Shown: positions 60,097 through 64,000, counted from the stretch's first letter. The stretch: 64,000 bases of DNA from Sipunculus nudus (GCA_026874595.1 CM049315.1:71841416-71905415); one strand, 5' to 3'. Notes: generated by a model from the letters alone, not told the origin. Numbers and translations are program-made.

Positions 60097-60866
60097 GTGA
60101 AAATATAAATTCCTGGGTAGTCTGTGAGATTGAACCCACACAGCCTGTACAAAATTCCAGCGCTCTACCCCCTACACCAATAATGCTAGCTTCATTTGTG
60201 AAGCCAGTAGGAATTCTTTTATATGCACCATCACATTAATATATATAAGATTGTGGCTTCATTGTACTGTGATATTCAGGAAAAGAACTTTCTGTAATTG
60301 CGTTCTTCAAAATATGATTGACAGATGGGAAGCCATTCTGTATGTAGGCAAACTTGATTCCGGAACACACATTTTATTTTGATAAGGGAGCCTAAAAGAA
60401 TAAACAAAAATCTAGAGGATACTCTTCAGAACCAAAGGTTATATCTTAATATCTTGGTTATCTTGAATATTTTAAATTTATCTGTGGTAAAATACTTTAC
60501 TCTCTGTAAGATTAATCATACATATTTTTCACCTAGGAGATAAGAGAAAATAGTTAATTTGTCCTTAATTGTGAGTAGCCAAAATATTATTACAGCATGT
60601 AACTATTATCATGTTTTGTGTAAATTTTTATTTTTAATGTTTCCAATAGGTTCTTTAAAGGTTGTCTTTTCTTTAAAATGTCATAAATCTAATTAATTTA
60701 CAAATTTTTCTTCCATTATCAGGCTCGCAGTCAGTATGATGGCAGTGCCACCACAAAGATATTGGAACCAGAAGACATTGCAGGAGCTGTGTTGTATGCC
60801 GTTACACAGCCCCCGTATGCTGCTGTCAATGAAATCTTAATAGAACCGAGGGAGGCACCAGTCTAG
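26095..60866 (+). CDS. Four-domain NRPS-like reductase (A-T-R-SDR), 25 exons, candidate glycine betaine reductase
   Basis: Spliced coding sequence of 3846 nt (1281 aa plus TAG). The A domain (about 1-510) shows GGAYMPMD at 82-89, [11 protein letters not shown] at 161-171, NLYSISE at 298-304, [20 protein letters not shown] and the catalytic Lys506 of GKLDKK. The T domain has FFDMGGHSLL with Ser562 as the phosphopantetheine site. The R domain has LTGATGFLG (657-665) and Tyr828/Lys832. The SDR has TGASSGIG (1046-1053), NNAG (1123-1126), Ser1176 and Tyr1189/Lys1193; AARR after strand 2 suggests NADP(H). Family knowledge predicts ATP-dependent activation of a carboxylic acid, thioester loading, reduction to an aldehyde, then reduction to an alcohol by the SDR. 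No signal peptide or membrane segment is seen, so it is probably cytosolic. The start is ATG at 26095 (A at -3, G at +4), 17 nt after an acceptor, implying an upstream noncoding exon that I could not place. The gene is intact. Architecture is sure; the substrate is inferred. Confidence 0.93.
26379..26401. repeat. (GT)n microsatellite in intron 1
   Basis: Eleven GT units beginning 40 bp inside intron 1, downstream of donor 26339. Confidence 0.95.
26402..27882. other. Intron 1 body, nothing recognised
   Basis: AT-rich intronic sequence without further coding or structured signal. Confidence 0.6.
27886..28230. mobile_element. PIF/Harbinger-type MITE, copy 1 (345 bp)
   Basis: Inverted ends GGCCAAAA..GTATGGTTCTCAGG and CCTGAGAACCATACC..TTTTGGCC, flanked by TAA on both sides (27883-27885 and 28231-28233). 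Three-base TWA duplications are the PIF/Harbinger signature. Second copy at 54736-55029. Confidence 0.82.
28344..28460 (+). CDS. Exon 2 (aa 82-120), A-domain core A2
   Basis: Acceptor TTTCTTCAG and donor GTATCT. The split codon restores [15 protein letters not shown], the A2 core motif. Phase 1 at both ends. Confidence 0.93.
28461..29188. other. Intron 2, nothing recognised
   Basis: Intron between the A2 and A3 core exons. Contains a G-run at 28991-29004; no repeat family identified. Confidence 0.6.
29189..29338 (+). CDS. Exon 3 (aa 121-170), A-domain P-loop A3
   Basis: Acceptor AAATCAG and donor GTAATG. It carries the nucleotide-binding loop [10 protein letters not shown], completed by Gly171 from exon 4. 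The frame of the motif fixes the exon. Phase 1 at both ends. Confidence 0.92.
29608..29700. repeat. GGACTCGGACTTG-type dispersed repeat, fragment 1
   Basis: Runs of GACT(C/T)GGACTTG and ACTTGGACTC words. The same words occur at 47040-47515 and 50525-50890. This fragment abuts the 60-bp array. Confidence 0.6.
29701..30480 (+). repeat. 60-bp minisatellite multiplying the exon 4 acceptor, 13 copies
   Basis: Each 60-bp unit is a pyrimidine tract with TTTATTTACTCAG followed by the first 41-47 nt of exon 4. AG acceptors recur every 60 bp from 29722 to 30442. In two units (about 30021 and 30141) AGG is AAG, moving the AG by one base. Because 60 is a multiple of three, all frames stay open until TGA near 30280. 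Confidence 0.97.
30443..30574 (+). CDS. Exon 4 (aa 171-214), behind a tandem acceptor array
   Basis: Encodes [15 protein letters not shown].. to [13 protein letters not shown], including pocket residues Val202, Phe203 and Trp206. The start chosen is the last of 13 near-identical acceptors. Using the acceptor one or two units upstream (exon start 30383 or 30323) stays open and adds 20 or 40 residues. Acceptors further upstream run into TGA near 30280. Donor GTGAGA, phase 1. Confidence 0.88.
30575..31146. other. Intron 4, nothing recognised
   Basis: AT-rich intron with A- and T-runs near 30860-30880. Confidence 0.6.
31147..31312 (+). CDS. Exon 5 (aa 215-269), A domain
   Basis: Acceptor TGTTGTAG and donor GTTTGT. 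It encodes [15 protein letters not shown], then [17 protein letters not shown], the stretch holding the GrsA-278 equivalent (Leu245). The final AG of codon 270 is completed by exon 6. Confidence 0.92.
31452..31542. repeat. Perfect 24-bp inverted repeat in intron 5
   Basis: Arms 31452-31475 and 31519-31542 are exact reverse complements over 24 bp, with a 43-nt loop. Each arm contains CCAATGAGAGCAGG or its complement; a third, shorter CCAATGAGGGCAGG copy follows at about 31571. Confidence 0.92.
31553..32234. other. Rest of intron 5, nothing recognised
   Basis: AT-rich, with GAGGATTTCTTAATT-type sequence of likely dispersed-repeat origin near 31770-31870. Confidence 0.5.
32235..32388 (+). CDS. 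Exon 6 (aa 270-321), A-domain core A4-A5
   Basis: Acceptor TTTTGCCAG and donor GTACAC. It encodes [14 protein letters not shown] and [12 protein letters not shown]. The A5 motif is NLYSISE instead of the amino-acid-activating NxYGPTE. It holds pocket residues Ile273, Cys275, Leu299, Asp307 and Val308. Ends in phase 0. Confidence 0.93.
32389..33071. other. Intron 6, nothing recognised
   Basis: No repeat or coding signal seen. Confidence 0.6.
33072..33182 (+). CDS. Exon 7 (aa 322-358), A domain, source of a donor-site minisatellite
   Basis: Acceptor TTTTTTACAG and donor GTGAGT. It encodes [26 protein letters not shown]. Its last 60 nt (20 codons, aa 339-358) are repeated about 47 more times in the following intron. 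The first donor must be used for an intact protein, because read-through meets TGA nine codons downstream. Phase 0. Confidence 0.92.
33123..36180 (+). repeat. 64-bp minisatellite multiplying the exon 7 donor, about 47-48 copies
   Basis: The first unit is the real exon 7 end (33123-33182). Each later unit is 60 nt of exon 7 (20 codons) plus GTGA. The donor GTGAGT is re-formed at every junction by GTGA plus the GT that opens the next unit. At least three units have ATGAGT instead (about 33375, 35631, 36021). Variants (GATC insertion, CTGTATGAG, GGAATCCTC, GAGAAATGGG) recur in order, indicating higher-order repeats of roughly 450-520 bp. Confidence 0.97.
36181..37496. other. Intron 7 after the array, nothing recognised
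   Basis: A degenerate half unit continues to about 36215, then AT-rich sequence without structure. Confidence 0.6.
37497..37715 (+). CDS. Exon 8 (aa 359-431), A-domain cores A6-A8
   Basis: Acceptor CGCTTTCAG and donor GTTATA. It encodes [17 protein letters not shown] (A6), [10 protein letters not shown] (A7) and [17 protein letters not shown] (A8 hinge). Joined to exon 7 it restores the GE-IFVGG motif. Phase 0 at both ends. Confidence 0.94.
37716..38150. other. Start of intron 8, nothing recognised
   Basis: No repeat or coding signal seen up to the MITE. Confidence 0.5.
38151..38403. mobile_element. PIF/Harbinger-like MITE, second family (253 bp)
   Basis: Ends AGCCCAAAACA(C/G)ACTAA and, reverse-complemented, TTAGTCTGTTTTGGGCT, about 25 bp of imperfect inverted repeat. 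Flanked by TAA at 38148-38150 and 38404-38406. Confidence 0.75.
38404..39279. other. Rest of intron 8, GGTGGTC-rich sequence
   Basis: AGTGGTC and GGTGGTCGTG words at 38505-38720 resemble the mariner-like MITE family listed elsewhere but no clean ends were found. Confidence 0.45.
39280..39476 (+). CDS. Exon 9 (aa 432-496), C-terminal A subdomain
   Basis: Acceptor TATTTTCAG and donor GTAGGA. It encodes AVENALLDL.., [12 protein letters not shown] and the [17 protein letters not shown] stretch that precedes the catalytic lysine. Ends with AG of a split Ser codon. Confidence 0.94.
39477..40022. other. Intron 9, possible decayed SINE
   Basis: 39590-39660 has CAGTTCAATCC (B-box-like) and CAAGTGCCTCC, similar to the SINE at 41605. 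No clear A box. Confidence 0.3.
40023..40205 (-). repeat. Dispersed repeat, inverted copy of 58332-58510
   Basis: On the minus strand it reads CAGTGGGCTCTGCTTTGGG(T)GACC, then GTTACCATTCACAATTTGTA and AAATTTTCAAGTACAGCA, matching 58332-58510 on the plus strand. Confidence 0.8.
40256..40444 (+). CDS. Exon 10 (aa 497-559), A10 lysine and start of carrier domain
   Basis: Acceptor TTCCACAG and donor GTTAGT. It encodes [16 protein letters not shown] (Lys506) and the T-domain start ([21 protein letters not shown]). The split Gly codon joins exon 11 to give DMGGHSLLA. Confidence 0.94.
40445..41005. other. Intron 10, nothing recognised
   Basis: AT-rich, no repeat identified. The frames in it are incidental. 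Confidence 0.6.
41006..41221 (+). CDS. Exon 11 (aa 560-631), phosphopantetheine attachment site and linker
   Basis: Acceptor ATACCAG and perfect donor GTAAGT. It encodes [17 protein letters not shown] (Ser562), [18 protein letters not shown], then a Ser/Pro/Thr-rich linker towards the reductase. Confidence 0.94.
41380..41558. mobile_element. Mariner-like MITE, copy 1
   Basis: Starts CAGTGAAATCTTGAAATTAT after TA and ends GGGTTCACT near TA. The interior (AAAGTGGTCA, AAGAGCAAAAATG, GTGGTTGTTAC, AGGTGGTCACTAAAC) matches 53428-53605. Confidence 0.7.
41605..41690 (+). mobile_element. tRNA-derived SINE head
   Basis: A box TAGCTTAGTGG at 41612-41622 and B box GATTCAAGCCC at 41656-41666, 33 bp apart, a tRNA-like pol III promoter. 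The body probably runs on to about 41790. Confidence 0.65.
41691..42358. other. Rest of intron 11, nothing recognised
   Basis: Contains a C-run at about 42145 and mixed dispersed sequence. No coding signal. Confidence 0.5.
42359..42494 (+). CDS. Exon 12 (aa 632-677), NAD(P)-binding loop of thioester reductase
   Basis: Acceptor CTGTCACAG and donor GTCTGT. It encodes [19 protein letters not shown], the extended-SDR GxxGxxG motif typical of Lys2/CAR-type reductase domains. Ends in phase 0. Confidence 0.94.
42495..42829. other. Intron 12, nothing recognised
   Basis: Short AT-rich intron. Confidence 0.6.
42830..42992 (+). CDS. Exon 13 (aa 678-731), R domain
   Basis: Acceptor TTTTACAG and donor GTCAGA. 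It encodes [20 protein letters not shown], the second strand with the CVVRA motif usual for R domains, then [16 protein letters not shown]. The 19-bp minisatellite starts shortly after the donor. Confidence 0.93.
43030..45178. repeat. 19-bp minisatellite filling intron 13, about 110 copies
   Basis: Unit close to CTGTAAAGGAATAGTGTAC (19 bp), diverged by point changes and small indels. On the minus strand none of the three phases makes a stop, so long Tyr/Phe/Leu-rich frames appear; these are artefacts. Each unit holds GTAAAG, a weak donor-like word. Confidence 0.95.
45268..45383 (+). CDS. Exon 14 (aa 732-770), R domain
   Basis: Acceptor CCATTGTAG and donor GTAGGA. It encodes [33 protein letters not shown], matching the R-domain GDL..LGL and VIHxAAxVN motifs. 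Ends in phase 0. Confidence 0.94.
45384..45610. other. Start of intron 14, nothing recognised
   Basis: AT-rich sequence before the MITE. Confidence 0.5.
45611..45803. mobile_element. GGATCC-end MITE family, copy 2
   Basis: Starts CAGAAGTGGATCCAGGGG, ends CCTGGATCTGCCCCTG. CAGTTCA occurs at both edges (about 45607-45613 and 45803-45809), a possible 7-8 bp target duplication of hAT size. Confidence 0.7.
45892..46055. mobile_element. Mariner-like MITE, related copy 2
   Basis: Begins CAGTGCAACCACC and ends GGGGTTCAACTG, TA on both sides. Interior GTGGTCC and GTGGTTGTAATTTG words match the other copies loosely. Confidence 0.65.
46294..46379 (+). CDS. Exon 15 (aa 771-798), R domain
   Basis: Acceptor TTTTTCAG and donor GTTTGT. 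It encodes [17 protein letters not shown] and KIKPLHHI, the conserved helix after the VIHAAA strand (NVxGTxxxL). Ends with AG of a Ser codon that continues in exon 16 as STDGVF. Confidence 0.92.
46380..47039. other. Start of intron 15, simple repeats
   Basis: GGACAGA-type tetramer/hexamer run at about 46853-46905 (GACGGATGGACAGACAGATG). Otherwise nothing recognised. Confidence 0.55.
47040..47515. repeat. GGACTCGGACTTG-type dispersed repeat, copy 2
   Basis: Two clusters (47040-47110 and 47395-47515) of GACTTGGACTTG and GACTCAGACTC words around unrelated AT-rich sequence. Confidence 0.6.
47516..48425. other. Rest of intron 15, nothing recognised
   Basis: A possible decayed SINE lies at about 47600-47690 (AATTAGTGGTTAAAC, AAGTGCCTGC). 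No other signal. Confidence 0.4.
48426..48592 (+). CDS. Exon 16 (aa 799-854), R-domain catalytic Tyr/Lys
   Basis: Acceptor TTATCTGCAG and donor GTAGGG. It encodes STDGVFPEG and [14 protein letters not shown] with catalytic Tyr828 and Lys832, then CTIYRPG. Ends in phase 1. Confidence 0.94.
48593..48953. other. Intron 16, nothing recognised
   Basis: AT-rich intron without repeats. Confidence 0.6.
48954..49179 (+). CDS. Exon 17 (aa 855-929), R domain
   Basis: Acceptor TTGTCCAG and donor GTAAGA. It encodes [35 protein letters not shown] and [13 protein letters not shown]. The TPVDFVxxxVVxL and FHLxN motifs match the C-terminal half of R domains. Confidence 0.93.
49180..49548. other. Intron 17, nothing recognised
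   Basis: AT-rich intron without repeats. Confidence 0.6.
49549..49620 (+). CDS. Exon 18 (aa 930-953), R domain
   Basis: Short 72-nt exon encoding [19 protein letters not shown].., the strand/helix usually seen as ..GYPxxxVPYxxW. Acceptor CTCACCAG and donor GTATTT. Phase 2 at both ends. Confidence 0.9.
49865..50200. repeat. Dispersed repeat pair, copy 2 (intron 18)
   Basis: Same order of words as 21648-21990, ending in a CA-rich ACACAAACACACACACAAAC stretch. Confidence 0.75.
50239..50307 (+). CDS. Exon 19 (aa 954-976), R domain
   Basis: Short 69-nt exon ([20 protein letters not shown]..) flanked by acceptor ACTTTCAG and donor GTACAC. Phase 2 at both ends. It fits between the GYP motif and the C-terminal R helices. 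Confidence 0.87.
50525..50890. repeat. GGACTCGGACTTG-type dispersed repeat, copy 3 (intron 19)
   Basis: Clusters of GACTTGGGTCC, GACTTGAACTAG and GGACTCAGACTTTGACTT words on either side of an AT-rich centre, like 47040-47515. Confidence 0.55.
50944..51116 (+). CDS. Exon 20 (aa 977-1034), end of R domain
   Basis: Acceptor CATTACAG and donor GTGAGA. It encodes [16 protein letters not shown], then [20 protein letters not shown], typical of the final R-domain helices, then the linker to the SDR. Ends in phase 1, matching exon 21. Confidence 0.92.
51117..52799. other. First part of intron 20, nothing recognised
   Basis: The intron lies between the R and SDR coding parts. It contains ACAGCAGATGGCAGCAC at about 52378 (CTCF-like word). 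No promoter-like feature or alternative first exon for a free SDR was seen. Confidence 0.5.
52800..53022 (-). mobile_element. GGATCC-end MITE family, copy 3 (inverted, eroded)
   Basis: On the minus strand it starts CAGTAGTGGATGCAGAGGGG. Three long G-runs (52802-52820, 52956-52967 and 52975-52987) replace parts of the ends. Confidence 0.5.
53023..53427. other. Intron 20, nothing recognised
   Basis: AT-rich sequence. Confidence 0.55.
53428..53605. mobile_element. Mariner-like MITE, copy 3
   Basis: Starts CAGTGAAACCTCGAAATTAT and ends GCAGGGTTTTACTG. Close match to 41380-41558. It ends only 26 bp before exon 21, so it may contribute to the 3' splice region. Confidence 0.75.
53632..53837 (+). 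CDS. Exon 21 (aa 1035-1103), SDR cofactor loop
   Basis: Acceptor AAATACAG and donor GTAATT. It encodes [20 protein letters not shown] and CKVAIAARR. The classical SDR TGxxxGIG motif is complete, and the double Arg favours NADP(H). No Met precedes it and the phase continues from exon 20, so it is fused rather than a separate gene. Confidence 0.93.
53838..54732. other. First part of intron 21, nothing recognised
   Basis: Short TTCCCAG repeats at 54277-54330 (AATTCCCAGAA, GTATTTCCCAGG). No coding signal. Confidence 0.5.
54736..55029. mobile_element. PIF/Harbinger-type MITE, copy 2 (294 bp)
   Basis: Ends GGCCAAAA..GGTATGGTTCTCAGGCAC and GTGCCTGAGAACCATACC..TTTTGGCC, flanked by TTA at 54733-54735 and 55030-55032. 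Same family as 27886-28230. Confidence 0.85.
55440..55985. repeat. Tandem repeat of about 144 bp, 3 copies
   Basis: AACTCAA(C/G)AACAACAT(A/T)CTGCAGC recurs at about 55536, 55679 and 55822, each followed by CCTATGAGGGCTCCAGACCTAT and TTACAGACT. It is preceded by (GTCC)n-like TCCTTCCGTCCATCCGTCC. Confidence 0.85.
56240..56380 (+). CDS. Exon 22 (aa 1104-1150), SDR, followed by a GC donor
   Basis: Acceptor GGTTACAG. It encodes [18 protein letters not shown] and QVDLNCK. The exon ends AAG and the intron starts GCAAGT, a consensus GC-AG donor. No GT donor keeps the family sequence LNCK-GMLNCV. The junction is multiplied downstream. Phase 0. Confidence 0.91.
56365..57355 (+). repeat. 73-bp minisatellite multiplying the exon 22 GC donor, about 14 copies
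   Basis: GCAAGTAC recurs every 73 bp from 56381 to about 57330. Each unit carries about 16-18 nt of exon 22 (GATCTCAACTGCAAG-like) then the intron start. The GC of the donor is kept in all copies. Read-through from the true exon meets TGA after 15 codons. Confidence 0.95.
57356..58209. other. Rest of intron 22, nothing recognised
   Basis: AT-rich intron without repeats identified. Confidence 0.6.
58210..58302 (+). CDS. Exon 23 (aa 1151-1181), SDR catalytic Ser
   Basis: Acceptor CTACAACAG and donor GTATCA. It encodes [20 protein letters not shown] and [11 protein letters not shown], with Ser1176 in the catalytic position. Confidence 0.94.
58332..58510 (+). repeat. Dispersed repeat (AGTCCCACAGTGGGCTC), copy in intron 23
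   Basis: Matches the inverse of 40023-40205: CAGTGGGCTCTCCTTTGGG, GTAACCATTTACAATTTGTT, AGCTTCATGA, AATTTTCAAGTACAGCATAG. Confidence 0.8.
58622..58695. repeat. Degenerate tandem repeat of about 16 bp
   Basis: Five copies of the theme GGACAATTACCCCC (GACAATATCCCCC, GATAATTACCCTCC and so on). Confidence 0.75.
58696..59713. other. Rest of intron 23, nothing recognised
   Basis: Contains the CTCF-like word CCACCAGGTGGCA at 59413-59425. No coding signal. Confidence 0.5.
59714..59872 (+). CDS. Exon 24 (aa 1182-1234), SDR catalytic Tyr/Lys
   Basis: Acceptor TCTTTGCAG and donor GTAAGC. It encodes [17 protein letters not shown] (Tyr1189, Lys1193) and [14 protein letters not shown]. Phase 0 at both ends. 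Confidence 0.95.
60013..60090. repeat. (ACAT)n and (AT)n microsatellite
   Basis: CATACATACATA to 60047, then about 22 AT units to 60090. It is the probable 3' tail of the minus-strand SINE head at 60116-60185. Confidence 0.93.
60116..60185 (-). mobile_element. tRNA-derived SINE head (minus strand)
   Basis: On the minus strand: A-box-like TGGTGTAGGGGGTAGAGCGC (60160-60179) and B-box TGGGTTCAATC (about 60128-60138), spaced as in a tRNA. No intact cloverleaf, so a SINE rather than a functional tRNA. Confidence 0.65.
60186..60722. other. Rest of intron 24, nothing recognised
   Basis: AT-rich intron without repeats. Confidence 0.6.
60723..60866 (+). CDS. Exon 25 (aa 1235-1281) and stop
   Basis: Acceptor CCATTATCAG. 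It encodes [30 protein letters not shown] and ends at TAG 60864-60866. The PEDIAxAVxYA and VNEILI motifs are the usual SDR C-terminus (YdfG-like group). No SKL-type peroxisomal tail is present. Confidence 0.95.
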   Translation, partial: ARSQYDGSATTKILEPEDIAGAVLYAVTQPPYAAVNEILIEPREAPV

Positions 60867-61126
60867 TTAAAAATGAATATGAATATATCAGTCTAATTAA
60901 AATCAAAGCACTGGTCATATTTCAGTTAAAATGAGATGTACTAGTTTATATGTGGCAGTGCAACAGTCAGTTTCTCTTTTGAAGGAGGATAGGAATGGGT
61001 ATTAAAATTGTGCCTGATCTTAATTAAGTATACAGAAATACAGGTCTAACTCCTGTGTAAAACTGTTGTTTTGACATACTAATACAATGAAACTTGTTTA
61101 ATAAGACCACCTGTGGGACTGGCCAA

Positions 61127-61132
61127 AATAAA
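61127..61132 (+). terminator. Candidate poly(A) signal AATAAA
   Basis: First AATAAA downstream of the stop codon, giving a 3' UTR of about 280 nt if used. It lies in a GGTGGTC-type dispersed repeat, so a later signal may be the functional one. Confidence 0.4.
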
Positions 61133-61478
61133 TGGTTTAAATTTAGTGGTGGTCTCATATAAAACCTGTAAGACAGGTCAGTTAACACCAATGTGAATGC
61201 ATTCAGTGCACTCAAGAGTCATATTAATATAATGTAGTCTTCCTAGACAGGTGGTTTTTCAGACAGGTTCTAGTATATCAATGCCTGATAACAAATAATA
61301 TTTATATCTAGTAGACTTATTTAAAAAAACCCTGAGGATATGCTTGAGATGTAAAGTGTATCAGCTTGTATCTGACTTGCATATCATTGATGTAGTGAGA
61401 TAACCAGTATGTAATAACGGTAAAAGTTTGAGACCGTAGGATCTGAGGAAAAGGGGTGTAAGATATGTGCAAGATGCA

Positions 61479-61513
61479 TGACATTGTAATTTACTTACAA
61501 ATTACAATGTCAT
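61479..61513. repeat. Perfect 15-bp hairpin
   Basis: ATGACATTGTAATTT, 5-6 nt loop, then its exact complement AAATTACAATGTCAT. Confidence 0.9.
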
Positions 61514-63119
61514 TTACTTACAAATGATAGTATTTATGTTAGCCAGCAGATGGCAGGACTTGTCTCAGTTTTTGCAAAGTCATGATTGTGACAACAGATG
61601 ATGCTAGTCGCCTGTTTTATGGATAAGTAACATAGAAACAACAGAACTGGGCTGCAGGCCTGTAAGTCAAAGTTATCAGTATTAAAAGTTGCCCTTTTGA
61701 ATGTGTATAAGTCATAGGAAACTCTGGGAGATAAGGGGGGGGGGGGGAGGGGTTGGCCTGGAATATCACTGAATATGTCTTTCATTGTTGCACAAAAGCT
61801 GAATAATTGATATTATTAACATTATTTTGGGCTGTAGGGTAATTATAGATTTATGCATCTCAGTCATGTTGTGTGCAGGCTCAGGGAAAAATGATTATGT
61901 CATTGGCACATACATATACACACATGTATATATATAACGTTTTAATATCCTTCCAGTGGCCCGGCATGAACCCTGGCTTATATCATGTCGTTAATTGATA
62001 CTAAGTTAAAAAAGTATTAAATGATAAGTGTCAGAACCATACATGTGGCCTGTCAATATAATGTGTTTACGTATAGGGCATTGTATAGTCCTTATATCAT
62101 GCAGAAGCAAATATAAAGAAGGATGTAAAGAAAACTTTGCTAGGTAGTGTATACAAAAAGTCTCGGGTACATTTCATGTTATCCATGAAGTATCGTGGTT
62201 CTTGACTGTTCTTCATTGTGGATGTAATCAAACGTGTCAAAAGATGCACATATGATATGTACTTGGGTGTAAAATACATGTAAACATTTGTCTCAAATTA
62301 ACTAATTAACTATTTAGCAAAATATCATAGTTCATATATCCTCGAAGGAAATAATCATAGTATTAAGTATTCCATTCAGGTAAGCACACTCTTATGGGGA
62401 ACCTTTGTATCAAAACCAGATTATGGCTCTCATCACAAAATATCCACGAAACGTTTCATTTCAGTTTCAAGCTGTGCCATATAAGGGTTTTTTTGTTACT
62501 TACTGGTCTGTGAGTTGTTTATTTGTAAACATTCCAAGATCTTTGTTTGGTGACTAATGAACGGATTCAACTGTGCTAGAAAAAATTTAAAAAATTAATA
62601 AAACACTTAAAATGATCTGCTCGTAGGAATCTTTGTTTTTTCCCCTGTCCTGTGAATACACCAGACTTTCCTAGCAAGTCTTATACCAAGGAGGTAAATA
62701 AATGACAGGAGACAGTATTTTGAACGTTGTCCAGTATCAAAGGGACCTGCGTCCCTGTCCCATGGTTTTAATGTTGTTACCTATTGTGCTACGGGGGTTC
62801 CCATTGTACACGCGATCTGTCGTTGTCGCGACACCTCGTAAAAGTCACTGCAGTGACTGTGTCCGATGTGTTATAATTTGTTTGCTGGATGATTCCCATG
62901 AATTTTTTATGACATTTTATGCGAACGGAAGTTAAAAATTTAATGCATGCTCTTTCTGTAGTTAAAATACTCTTTAGCGCACAGTCACTGGCGACCGAAT
63001 CTTTATATACCGGTTGCCATACCGAGTGATTTAGGGAGTCCCGCTGCTTTCATTCTCAGCTTGTCGAAGTAGTCTGGGGTTTAATATACATGTATGTAAT
63101 ATTGGACAGAACTGTGAAA

Positions 63120-63720
63120 TTTTAGCGAACCTGTGAGCTTATGCGATGGTGTGGCGTTGTCCGGCGTTTGTCGTCTGTACGTTAAACCATACTCTCTCAA
63201 AAACGGCAGGAGCTATCATCACCAAATTTTATGCAAAATACCAGTCATCTAAAAAAGTACGAGATTTGGCTAATATTTTGCTATCTGCATTTACTGATAT
63301 TTTATAGGGAAAAAGCAAAAAAAAAAAAAAAATCTTCGACGAAACTGTCCAGCCAAATTGTTCAATATTTCACGGGAATAATATCTGAAACAATCTCAAG
63401 TTTGTTAGAATGGTTTCAGTTCGGTGAATTTTGGCAGAATTAATGGAAGCTGACCTTAGTCATTTGGCTAAAAAAGGATACTAAAATTACAATATCAGAA
63501 ATGGCTGGAGCTATCTTCACCAAATGTTATGCAAATGTTGGTTACATGACTCATATATGAATTTGAGATATTGGTGACGCCATCAACCTTTTCTGTACGA
63601 GGGTTATCGGTCATTAGTACATTAACCCATAATTCTCAGGAATAGCAGGAGCTAGCATCCCCAAAATTTATTAAAAAATCAGTCACATATCAAATGTTGT
63701 GCGACTGAGCTTGTGCGCAC
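63120..63720. repeat. Dispersed repeat (GGCGTTTGTCGTC..CAGGAGCTA(T/G)CATC)
   Basis: The block CAGGAGCTATCATCACCAAATTTTATGC is repeated in diverged form at about 63205, 63505 and 63645, typical of invertebrate dispersed repeats beginning with GTCCGTC-like sequence. Confidence 0.6.
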
Positions 63721-64000
63721 CCATGCCATTATTTCAGTAGTGATGTTTTTTGTAATTGGTTCTTGTATAAAATGTCTAGTACTTGCATTGTTCATTTACA
63801 TTTTACACATGTACTTGAAAAGTAATGGTCCAGCATTAAAGCCTTATACCTGGTGTATAAACCATTGCACAGGTTCACAATAGGGCTGTATGCTTTGTGA
63901 TATTACCGCACAGTTACACTGTTCTTTTAAATTTTCCGTTAAAGTTAGGTGTATCAGCATGCCATTTTTGTAATTTCTTATTTTAACCTCCTTGGTCCGA

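Larger units (their letters stand above)
60867..63100. other. 3' UTR and downstream sequence, no further gene seen
   Basis: Candidate poly(A) signal at 61127, a 15-bp perfect hairpin at 61479-61513, a CTCF-like word at 61543-61556 and a G-run at about 61735-61748. Open frames lack family motifs. Confidence 0.5.

Noticed and set aside
59894..60141. Minus-strand (Tyr-Ile)n open frame
   Set aside because: Translation of the AT microsatellite.
60116..60185. Functional tRNA gene
   Set aside because: A and B boxes are present but no convincing cloverleaf or anticodon arm, and a microsatellite tail follows. A SINE fits better.
53632..60866. SDR part as a separate downstream gene
   Set aside because: No initiator Met or promoter-like feature before exon 21. 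The exon 20 to 21 phase matches, and the R-domain exons lack a stop codon before it.
61024..64000. Additional small genes downstream of the reductase
   Set aside because: Open frames up to about 83 codons show no motifs, splice partners or codon bias, and parts match dispersed repeats.

Overview
This is a eukaryotic, AT-rich, intron-rich and repeat-rich window. It most likely comes from a marine mollusc, probably a bivalve. That assignment is inferred from the dispersed-repeat style (AGGTCA-rich blocks, elements starting GCTCAGCTGACT) and from large introns packed with minisatellites and MITEs. No species can be named from sequence alone.

One intact host gene dominates the right-hand 35 kb. 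I rebuilt 25 coding exons on the + strand, 26095-60866, by matching reading frame, splice sites and protein-family motifs. Every junction is phase compatible. The exons sum to 3846 nt including the stop, giving a 1281-residue protein. Its domain order is adenylation (A, about 1-510), phosphopantetheinyl carrier (T, about 515-600, Ser562), thioester reductase (R, about 635-1030) and a classical short-chain dehydrogenase (SDR, about 1038-1281). This A-T-R-SDR layout is that of the fungal NRPS-like glycine betaine reductase ATRR, which reduces glycine betaine to choline through a tethered thioester and an aldehyde. The pocket read by eye (no Asp at the GrsA 235 position, plus Phe, Trp and an Asp) fits a quaternary-ammonium acid, so an animal glycine betaine reductase is a testable hypothesis.

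Three of the 24 introns carry minisatellites whose repeat unit straddles an exon/intron junction, so the splice site itself is multiplied. Before exon 4 there are 13 copies of a 60-bp unit holding the 3' splice site and the first codons. After exon 7 there are about 47-48 copies of a 64-bp unit made of the last 20 codons plus the donor. After exon 22 there are about 14 copies of a 73-bp unit holding a GC-type donor. A fourth array of 19-bp units fills intron 13. One unit of the exon-4 array looks like a 42-nt poison exon.

The left 26 kb holds no recognisable host gene. It contains a 326-bp tandem repeat (about 190-1262), GGTTCC palindromes (5627-5733), a 180-bp satellite (about 6790-7915) and an 8.8-kb foldback-type transposon (7978-16768). 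That transposon has near-identical inverted ends, oppositely oriented arrays of about 170-bp repeats and a 9-bp target duplication. After it come several MITEs, an AGGTCA-rich 2-kb dispersed repeat and other dispersed sequence. The last 3 kb (60867-64000) hold the 3' UTR, a candidate poly(A) signal and dispersed repeats.
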